Below, one piece after another: positions 32,133 to 37,994 of a stretch of DNA of 37,994 nt; the stretch's first letter is position 1, and each line of letters starts with the position of its first letter. The stretch covers positions 1 through 37,994 of the forward strand of contig CAZKUN010000070.1 in the NCBI GenBank assembly GCA_964555935.1. The letters run 5' to 3'. The notes beneath the pieces were generated by a model. That model had not been told where the DNA came from. It was given only the letters and a program-made list of their open reading frames with translations, and searched no databases. The DNA is from CAZKUN01 sp964555935. Its GTDB lineage: Bacteria > Armatimonadota > Zipacnadia > Zipacnadales > VGFC01. Made by a program: the position numbers and the translations under genes.

Positions 32133-33761
32133 ATGACTAAGTTGCGCGGCCTGATTGTCCTCGTTCTCTTGTCTCTGGTTCTGCTTGGCGCGCCTGGCCT
32201 TGCTCAGGACTTCGAGCCCGGTAAGAACACCGTGATGGTGCCGATGAAGGACGGCGTCGGCCTGGCGACGGATATTTGGCTTCCCGAGGGCGACGGCCCG
32301 TGGCCGGTGGTGATGGCGCGGACGCCGTACGACAAGAACCCCACTGCCGGCGGCGAGTTCAACGCCAATGGCATGGCGCTCGTGGTGCAGGACGTTCGCG
32401 GGCGCTTCGCATCCGAGGGCGAGGCGAGGCCGTTCGTCGACGATGGCTGGGGAAAGAACCGCGACGGGCGCGATACCGCCAAGTGGATCGTCGCGCAGCA
32501 GTGGTGCAACGGGGAGATCGCGACCTTCGGTGCATCGGCGCTGGGGATGACCCAGTACCTCCTCGCCGGCAACAACCCGCGAGGTCTTGTGGCGTGCTAC
32601 CCGGTCGTCGCGTGCGCGAGCATGTACCACAACGGTTTCTACGAGGGCGGCGCGTTCCGCCAGGCCCTGGTTGAGCCATGGCTGGAGGCTACGGGCTGGC
32701 CCGAGTATGCCCTCGAGGATTCACTCAGCCATCCGCGGTACGACGCGCTCTGGAAGGCCATCGATCTCAACACGCGCGCGCGGCGGGTGAGGGTGCCGAT
32801 GATGCATGTGGGCGGATGGCATGACGTCTTCACGCAGGGCACGGTCGACGCGTTCATGGCGCTGCAGTACGGCGGCGGCAAGGGCGCGCGCGGTCGCCAG
32901 CACCTCATCATGGGCCCGTGGCCCCATGGCATAAAGACCACGAAGGTCGGCGAGCTGGCGTACCCCGAGAACGCGGTATGGCCCGAAGGCGCGCCCGAGG
33001 AGATGGCGTGGATATCGGCGTTTCTGCTCAGCGGCGGCGCTGGGATGGATGAGCTTCCGACGGTGTGGTACTACGTGATGGGCGATGTGGATGCCGAGGA
33101 CGCGCCTGGGAACCAGTGGCGGACGGCGGACGCCTGGCCGCCCAGCGCGACGCAGACACGCCTATACTTCACGAGCCGTGGCGGGCTGGTCGATTCCCAA
33201 CCGGCGGCGGGCAAGCTGGGGTACGAATACGATCCCGATGACCCCGTCCCCACGGTGGGCGGTCGGAACCTGTCGATTCCCGGCGGGTCGCTCGATCAGC
33301 GCAAGGTCGAGGAGCGCGACGACGTGTTGGTCTTCACGACCGACGAACTGACGCAACCGATGGAGATCACGGGGCGGGTCGGTGTTGAGCTGAACGCGGC
33401 ATCCAGCGCGAGAGACACGGACTGGACGGCCAAGCTGACCGACGTGTACCCGGACGGTCGCTCGATGCTGATATCAGATGGAATTCTGCGCGCGCGATTC
33501 CGCCAGAGCTTTGCCAAGGAAGTCCTGCTGGAACGTGGCAGGACCTACGAGTACAGCATCGACCTCGGGAGCACGAGTATCATCATCAACGCGGGGCACC
33601 GGCTCCGAGTGACGATCTCCAGTAGCAACGCGCCGCGGTACGACCCAAACCCGAACACGGGAGCGCCGCTTCGCGCGGACGACGAGACGGAAATCGCGGA
33701 GCAGACGATTCACGTCGGCGGCGGGAAGGCCTCGTGCATCGTGTTGCCGGTTGTGGAGTAG
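32133..33761 (+). CDS. Secreted CocE/NonD-family alpha/beta hydrolase
   Basis: The 542-residue protein carries a signal peptide (1-25, ending GAPGLAQ). It has the X-Pro dipeptidyl-peptidase (S15)/cocaine-esterase architecture: an alpha/beta hydrolase core with nucleophile Ser135 in GASALG, Asp231 in GGWHD and His265 in GPWPHG, completing the triad. A C-terminal jelly-roll domain (about 330-540) includes the usual DTDWTAKLTDVYPDGRSM. Substrates in the family are esters, amides or beta-lactams; none can be named here. The catalytic set is intact. The ATG at 32133 has only a weak Shine-Dalgarno (GAAAGG at 32119-32124). Confidence 0.87.
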   Translation: MTKLRGLIVLVLLSLVLLGAPGLAQDFEPGKNTVMVPMKDGVGLATDIWLPEGDGPWPVVMARTPYDKNPTAGGEFNANGMALVVQDVRGRFASEGEARPFVDDGWGKNRDGRDTAKWIVAQQWCNGEIATFGASALGMTQYLLAGNNPRGLVACYPVVACASMYHNGFYEGGAFRQALVEPWLEATGWPEYALEDSLSHPRYDALWKAIDLNTRARRVRVPMMHVGGWHDVFTQGTVDAFMALQYGGGKGARGRQHLIMGPWPHGIKTTKVGELAYPENAVWPEGAPEEMAWISAFLLSGGAGMDELPTVWYYVMGDVDAEDAPGNQWRTADAWPPSATQTRLYFTSRGGLVDSQPAAGKLGYEYDPDDPVPTVGGRNLSIPGGSLDQRKVEERDDVLVFTTDELTQPMEITGRVGVELNAASSARDTDWTAKLTDVYPDGRSMLISDGILRARFRQSFAKEVLLERGRTYEYSIDLGSTSIIINAGHRLRVTISSSNAPRYDPNPNTGAPLRADDETEIAEQTIHVGGGKASCIVLPVVE

Positions 33762-33785
33762 TGGGTGATCTGAGGGGGTGACCTA

Positions 33786-34040
33786 GTGCTTGGCAAAGAC
33801 ATGTCTGTGGGGGAAGGCCGCCGGATTGTGCTCGCGTTGGCCATCGCGGCACTGCTGACGGTCGTTGGGGGCGTCGTCGGCGCGTCCGTCGGCTGGCAGG
33901 AAGGGATCGCGAAGGGGAAGGGCTTGCCGCCGAGCCGTTGGGCTTGGGGTTTCGTTTGGCGGGTGGTTTTGGGGGGATTGACGGGTGCCGCCGGCGGCCT
34001 TGCCATCGGGTTGCCGATCGTGGCCACTTACGGCAACTGA
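33786..34040 (+). CDS. Small two-segment glycine-rich membrane protein
   Basis: The 84-residue product has two hydrophobic glycine/alanine-rich stretches (about 14-34 and 56-78) separated by a basic loop with GKGKG. Residues 14-34 (RIVLALAIAALLTVV) and GGLTGAAGGLAIG look like helix-packing glycine motifs. The GTG at 33786 follows GAGGGGG by 8 bases; an ATG at 33801 is an alternative. No family is recognised. It lies 24 bases downstream of the CocE-type gene and ends convergently with the minus-strand genes. It is small, so confidence is moderate. Confidence 0.5.
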   Translation: MLGKDMSVGEGRRIVLALAIAALLTVVGGVVGASVGWQEGIAKGKGLPPSRWAWGFVWRVVLGGLTGAAGGLAIGLPIVATYGN

Positions 34041-34093
34041 CGTCTGCGATCGACCCGGTCACATGCACCGCAAGCGGCTGCGCCTGGCGCGGC

Positions 34094-35071
34094 TCACGGA
34101 GTCGTCACCGCACTCCTGATGCCGCCGGCGCCGTCGTAGTACATTCGCAGGCGCCCATCCGCGGTTCGCACGAGGCTGGGGTACTTGGCGTAGACCGGCT
34201 GGCCGTCCGCGTCGACGATGCGAATGCCGGCTTCGCGCGTCCAGGCGAGGCCGTCTGGCGATGTGGCGCTGAACATGTGCGTGCCGCTATCGGCGGCCGC
34301 GCCGTAGTACATCCGCCAGCCTCCCCCGGTCAGCTCGACGAGTTGTGGCTTGGCCATCGCGACGGCTCCGTGGGATGGCTCGCCGTCCGGTGACACGTCC
34401 ACCCGAATGCCGGCGTCCTTCGTGAAGTCCAGACCGTCGTCGGATGTCGCGGATAGAATTCGCCAGCGGTCATCCGGACCGGGGCCCTCCACGTATGGCC
34501 CCTCCGGGCCGCTCCAACCGATGTAGTAGACGCGAATCGTCCCATCCTCGAGCAGCACAGCCTCCGGCGCGCGGGATGCGGTGGCATCGTATTCATCGCC
34601 GAAGGTGATGCGCTTGCCCGGCTCGTGCGCCCACTTCAGCCCATCTCCAATGTAGCTATCCACGCAGTACCAAGGATCCCCGCCGCCGATGAGCGTGTAG
34701 GCCCGGTAGCTGCCGTCCGGCAGCTTCAGCACATCTCGGTCGGTTCGGTTGGTGAGGCCAAAGTGGGGACCGTGCTCGTACTCGAAGTGCAGCCCGTCTG
34801 CGGAAACCGACGTGTGGACGGTCCAGCGCACCTCATTCTGGCCTTCGTATTGTCGCGTGGTCCAGTAGAGTCGGTAACGCGTGTCGCCGTCGCGCTCGAA
34901 GACCTGACAGTCCGCCTCGTTCGGGATGGCGTAGCCGTCCACTGCGATGCGCACTCCCGGTTCTTCGAGAAACGTCAGTCCATCCTCGGGCGCGATGACC
35001 AAGTCGTTCGCCGGGAGGGGTTGCGCGACCGTCTCGCCTGGTGGAGCTGCCAGCAATAGCGCGATGAGCAT
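34094..35071 (-). CDS. Secreted beta-propeller protein, GH43/sialidase-like
   Basis: The 325-residue protein has a short signal-like start (MLIALLLAAPPGETVAQ). The rest shows repeated beta-blade sequence patterns: YRLYWTTRQYEG, DGSYRAYTLIGGGD, DGTIRVYYIGWSG, GWRMYYGAAADSG and DGRLRMYYDGAGG. Each has the sequence D-G-x-x-R-x-Y-Y common to five-bladed propellers of the GH43/GH32/sialidase type. A catalytic set cannot be confirmed. It starts 4 bases after the stop of the upstream gene, and GGAG within that gene's last codons is its ribosome site, so the two are translationally coupled and probably act on one glycan. Confidence 0.68.
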   Translation of the reverse strand: MLIALLLAAPPGETVAQPLPANDLVIAPEDGLTFLEEPGVRIAVDGYAIPNEADCQVFERDGDTRYRLYWTTRQYEGQNEVRWTVHTSVSADGLHFEYEHGPHFGLTNRTDRDVLKLPDGSYRAYTLIGGGDPWYCVDSYIGDGLKWAHEPGKRITFGDEYDATASRAPEAVLLEDGTIRVYYIGWSGPEGPYVEGPGPDDRWRILSATSDDGLDFTKDAGIRVDVSPDGEPSHGAVAMAKPQLVELTGGGWRMYYGAAADSGTHMFSATSPDGLAWTREAGIRIVDADGQPVYAKYPSLVRTADGRLRMYYDGAGGIRSAVTTP

Positions 35072-35075
35072 GAGT

Positions 35076-37349
35076 TCACTCCTGGCCCGGCGTTCGGGTC
35101 ACGCGATAGACGTGCACGTCGAGGGGCTCGAAGCGGTCTCGGATCACTCCTTCGTCCAGGGCAAGAGCCCGGCCCTCGAAGAGCACCTCCGCGTTTCCGC
35201 CCAGGCCCATGGAGATCTCGAGGTCGACCGCTTCTTCGCCCTGGTTAGCCGCGAGGACAATTGCGTGCTCGCGATCGATGAATGCGCTCCAGACCACGCC
35301 CTCTGTCTCACGCACGCCCATCCACTCGCACGCCAGCAACTCCGGCCCGAGTTGGGCGAGTTCCGCGTTGATCCTGGGCACCTCATCCATCAGCTGCGGC
35401 TCATGCACAAGTCCGTTTGGGCCGTCGTCGTAAGGGTAGTAGACGACGCCCTTCGCTCCGTGGATCAGGCCCAGGTACACCATGCAGCGCTCTTCCTCGG
35501 CCGTCGGGCCACGGCCCTGTGTAGGGTCGCGATAGGCCGCGAGGTTCTGCAACTGGGGGATGATCCAGACTGGCTTATCGGGGGGCATCGCGCCAGTGGC
35601 GGCCCGCATCCAACTCGACACCATCTTCACGCTCGCATGTGGAATCGGATACGGGTCAACCGCGAGGATCTCGGTAGCGGGCTCGTAGGTGGCGAACTCG
35701 CCCGGGTTGCATGAGACAAGGTAGACCGGATGGTGTGGATCGAGTTTCGCGATCTTTCGACGGGCATCGACACACCACTCGAGCTGTCGGCTCCCCGCGG
35801 GCTCGTCGACCGTGTACCACGACAGTAGCGCGGGGTGGTCCCTCAACTCCTCGACCATCGCCACCAGGCCATCCGGGTTGTATTCGCCACGCAGAAATGC
35901 TGACATCTCAAGCACGACCTTCAGGCCATTCTCATGCGCCGCGTCAAGGCCTTCGCGAGCGCCTTCGAGGGTGGTGCCCCACGCGGTAACCGAGTTGAAC
36001 CCCATCTTCGCGAGCGTCGGGTAGTCACCCGGCGGGGCGTGGTAAATGCCGATCGGGAAGAACGGCTTCCCCTCAAGGCGCAGCGTCCCGTTGGCGTCGA
36101 GCGAGGCCTGCCCGCGAACGCTCGGAATCACGAGCACCGGCAGCTCTGCCTTGGCCAGCTTGCGGGCGCCACGCAACTCAACCGAGATTTTCAGGGGCTT
36201 TCCGAGTTTCTTCGGAGTCGAGAGGCGCAGCTCCGCCACGCCAACATCGCTGAGACGGCTCTCTACGCGCTTCCCGCCAAGTCGCGCGACGACGCGCAGG
36301 CCATCGAGGGGCATCCCGGGATCGGGCGTCACGGTTGCCCGGACGACGATCTCATCCGGTGGATGGGCGGCGAAGATGGCGCCCCTGTAGCCTGGAGCGA
36401 CCAATTCGACGACCAGCAGCGGCGGAATCGTTACCGTTACCGGGTCGAACTCCAGGGCGACACGGTCATCGATGAATACAACCGGCGCCAGGCTGTGGGA
36501 GCCACGTTCGCTGACGGGCAATTCGAGCTCGACTTCGGCCCGCTCGCCGGGCGCTAGACGAATCGGCGCGGATGTCGCGTCGGCTATGTCCACGCGGAAC
36601 TCATGCGCGCTGCCCGAGACATTCTCCAGTCCGACGTCGAAGGTGTTGCGCCCGAGGCGCAGATGGGCGAGGTCGGGCAACTCAACCACAACGCCAGCCC
36701 TCCGGAAGCCGAGGTATGTCCACAGGTTCTCCAGCGACGCTTCAGAGAGGGGCCAGGCAGTGGTAAGGTAGACGAACCCCTTCCCCTCGCCCACGAGCGC
36801 CGTCGTTGCGCCGCCTTCCTCAGAACCAGACAGCGGCGTCCAACGGTCTCCCAGCAGCATGTGCGCCCAACTCGTGCCCGGCGGAGGCGCCACGTGCGGG
36901 GTCGTAAACAGCGGGTGGGATTCGTTCCATTCGCCGCGCGGGGTGGCCGTCGTGCTGGTGCGCTCGTGGCGCGCGTCCCACCCATCTGCCATGCCGCCGA
37001 GCCAATTGACATGCTCAGCGTAGCTGCAGTCCGTCAGCACCACTCCGCCACCGCCTCGGACGAACGCGAGCAACGCGTCACGGTGTTCGGAGAAATCCTG
37101 TGGCGTGGTGAAGTTGAAGAGCGCGGTGCCCAGAAGAATGTCGTAGGCATCAAGCTGCTCCGCCAACTCGCCGAAACGGATGTTCTCGAACTTGTCCATC
37201 GGCCAGCCCATGTGCTCCAGGCGCGAGTCATAGTCATCGCGGTGGCGGTAGTCCATGTGGTTGCTGTGGATGAGCGCCACTCTCGGAGCGTTCTGAGCCA
37301 CACAGCATCCGGCCGCAAGCATCAACAGCGCAGGCGCGACATGTTTCAC
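35076..37349 (-). CDS. Secreted ThuA-like plus TIM-barrel glycoside hydrolase-like protein
   Basis: The 757-residue protein begins with a signal peptide (MKHVAPALLMLAAGCCVAQ, possibly a lipoprotein Cys at 14). Residues 23-215 resemble a class I glutamine-amidotransferase-like fold of the ThuA type (RVALIHSNHMD, DILLGTALFN, FVRGGGGVVLTD). Residues 220-400 are beta-sandwich, and 415-710 a (beta/alpha)8 barrel with FFPIGIYHAP at the first strand and the acid motif YTVDEP (Glu516). The C-terminus is a small beta domain. The start is GTG at 37349 after GGAAGGA. It looks like an extracellular glycosidase with an accessory binding fold; the substrate is unknown and the catalytic assignment is inferred from the DEP position. 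Confidence 0.65.
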   Translation of the reverse strand: MKHVAPALLMLAAGCCVAQNAPRVALIHSNHMDYRHRDDYDSRLEHMGWPMDKFENIRFGELAEQLDAYDILLGTALFNFTTPQDFSEHRDALLAFVRGGGGVVLTDCSYAEHVNWLGGMADGWDARHERTSTTATPRGEWNESHPLFTTPHVAPPPGTSWAHMLLGDRWTPLSGSEEGGATTALVGEGKGFVYLTTAWPLSEASLENLWTYLGFRRAGVVVELPDLAHLRLGRNTFDVGLENVSGSAHEFRVDIADATSAPIRLAPGERAEVELELPVSERGSHSLAPVVFIDDRVALEFDPVTVTIPPLLVVELVAPGYRGAIFAAHPPDEIVVRATVTPDPGMPLDGLRVVARLGGKRVESRLSDVGVAELRLSTPKKLGKPLKISVELRGARKLAKAELPVLVIPSVRGQASLDANGTLRLEGKPFFPIGIYHAPPGDYPTLAKMGFNSVTAWGTTLEGAREGLDAAHENGLKVVLEMSAFLRGEYNPDGLVAMVEELRDHPALLSWYTVDEPAGSRQLEWCVDARRKIAKLDPHHPVYLVSCNPGEFATYEPATEILAVDPYPIPHASVKMVSSWMRAATGAMPPDKPVWIIPQLQNLAAYRDPTQGRGPTAEEERCMVYLGLIHGAKGVVYYPYDDGPNGLVHEPQLMDEVPRINAELAQLGPELLACEWMGVRETEGVVWSAFIDREHAIVLAANQGEEAVDLEISMGLGGNAEVLFEGRALALDEGVIRDRFEPLDVHVYRVTRTPGQE

Positions 37350-37526
37350 GTTCGGGGTCCTTCCCGGCGGGTTAATCGCTCATGCACGCTGATTTCTTTG
37401 CCGCGGCGGGCGCCACCTGTCGCCTACCGTGAACGCCCGACAGGCAGGTCTCGCGCGGCGAGGTAGCGAAGCCCACGCTCATTGTCCGCCCGATACGGGC
37501 AGGTACAACATCGGAGGCTCGACCCT
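37350..37526. other. Divergent intergenic region
   Basis: This 177-base gap separates the ThuA/GH gene from the thioredoxin-like gene and should carry promoters in both directions. I see only a short stem, GCCCG/CGGGC (37491-37502), and no clear promoter boxes. Confidence 0.3.
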
Positions 37527-37937
37527 ATGGAGATTTGCTGTGATATCGACAAGATGGTCCGGCATCCGGACTTGCGCGCCCGGTACGAGGCTTTCGAGCC
37601 CGAAGACGACGTAGTCGAGGCGCTGCGGGCCATCGACGAGAAGGTGACGATCGCGATCATCTTCGGGTTCTGGTGTCCCGACTCGCTGACGATCGTTCCG
37701 AGGGTCCTCAAGAGCATCGTCGCGGCTGACAACGACAACATCCAGGCCCTGGCGGTGAGCATCCCACTGGACGAGACCCACGACCTGCCGATCGATGTCG
37801 GCACGGTCAGCGTTCGCCGGTTCCCGACCACCGCCATCCTAAGGGGCCACTACGAGAAGACCGAGGAGATCGAGCCGGAGTGTGAGATTGTCCGGTTCGT
37901 AGAGGAGCCGCTCGACGCCGCGCGTCTAGCGGTCTGA
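37527..37937 (+). CDS. Thioredoxin-like protein with WCPDS motif
   Basis: The 136-residue protein has a thioredoxin fold pattern: strand TIAIIFGFWC, the active-site segment CPDS (Cys50 to Ser53), and a cis-Pro-like RRFPTTAI near residue 99. The second redox cysteine is Ser, so it cannot do ordinary disulfide exchange; CxxS proteins usually act as isomerases or bind partners via a mixed disulfide. Two further cysteines lie at the N-terminus (Cys4, Cys5). CGGAGG at 37512-37517 precedes the ATG. No signal peptide is seen. A perfect stem (37964-37993) follows. Confidence 0.7.
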   Translation: MEICCDIDKMVRHPDLRARYEAFEPEDDVVEALRAIDEKVTIAIIFGFWCPDSLTIVPRVLKSIVAADNDNIQALAVSIPLDETHDLPIDVGTVSVRRFPTTAILRGHYEKTEEIEPECEIVRFVEEPLDAARLAV

Positions 37938-37963
37938 CCACGCAAGCCATGTGCGATGCAATT

Positions 37964-37993
37964 GACGCGAGCGCCCGCGGAGGCGCTCGCGTC
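37964..37993 (+). terminator. Perfect 12-bp stem after the thioredoxin-like gene
   Basis: GACGCGAGCGCC (37964-37975) pairs perfectly with 37982-37993 across CGCGGA. It follows the stop by 26 bases, where a terminator is expected; any T run would fall beyond the window. Confidence 0.55.
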
Positions 37994-37994
37994 C

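Overview
The window comes from a high-GC bacterium. It is dense with gene families that are frequent in uncultured Armatimonadota, Planctomycetota and similar environmental lineages: paired uroporphyrinogen-decarboxylase-like and Gfo/Idh/MocA proteins, sulfatase-like enzymes, a DUF4962/heparinase-type lyase, DUF6785-like permeases, DUF6599 proteins and putative secreted glycoside hydrolases. The exact phylum cannot be fixed from sequence reading alone. No tRNA, rRNA, CRISPR array or transposase was seen.

Layout. 1-1859: the start of a minus-strand FAD oxidoreductase and a NhaP-type antiporter. 1868-6529: an arginine operon argC-argJ-argB-argD. It is preceded by what looks like a complete ribosome-mediated attenuator: a sigma70-like promoter, a Shine-Dalgarno site, an 18-residue leader peptide with Arg at 12, 14, 15 and 16, and an intrinsic terminator before argC. 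6653-17078 (minus): a P1B-type metal ATPase fused to an HflK-type SPFH domain, followed by HflC, a second HflK-like protein and a small anchored protein, all with overlapping stops and starts. A putative glycoside hydrolase, a DUF6599 protein and a multi-spanning permease follow on the same strand. 17280-21437 (plus): a secreted polysaccharide-lyase-like protein and a rhomboid protease with a TPR-like tail. 21580-27672 (plus): a UroD-like protein, a Gfo/Idh oxidoreductase, a zinc ribbon, a sulfatase-like hydrolase with Thr at the nucleophile position, YbjQ, a UDP-glucuronate decarboxylase-like gene broken by an amber codon, and a secreted protein. 27784-32064: a remnant 5' end of a UroD gene, then a minus-strand cassette (a cysteine-rich secreted protein and two trypsin/PDZ proteins lacking the catalytic serine), then an intact UroD gene. 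32133-37937: a CocE-type hydrolase, a small membrane protein, a minus-strand pair of secreted carbohydrate-related proteins, and a thioredoxin-like protein.

How the parts fit. The arginine genes supply four consecutive steps from N-acetylglutamate to N-acetylornithine, plus recycling of the acetyl group by ArgJ. The SPFH proteins would form a membrane assembly, normally a partner of FtsH, here tied physically to a metal pump. Much of the rest looks like scavenging and remodelling of complex carbohydrates.

Signs of recent rearrangement are a 101-bp copy of the 3' end of the Gfo/Idh gene, a 5' copy of a UroD gene, a nonsense codon, a G8 tract that puts a signal peptide out of frame, and several REP-like hairpins with a GTAG/CTAC foot.
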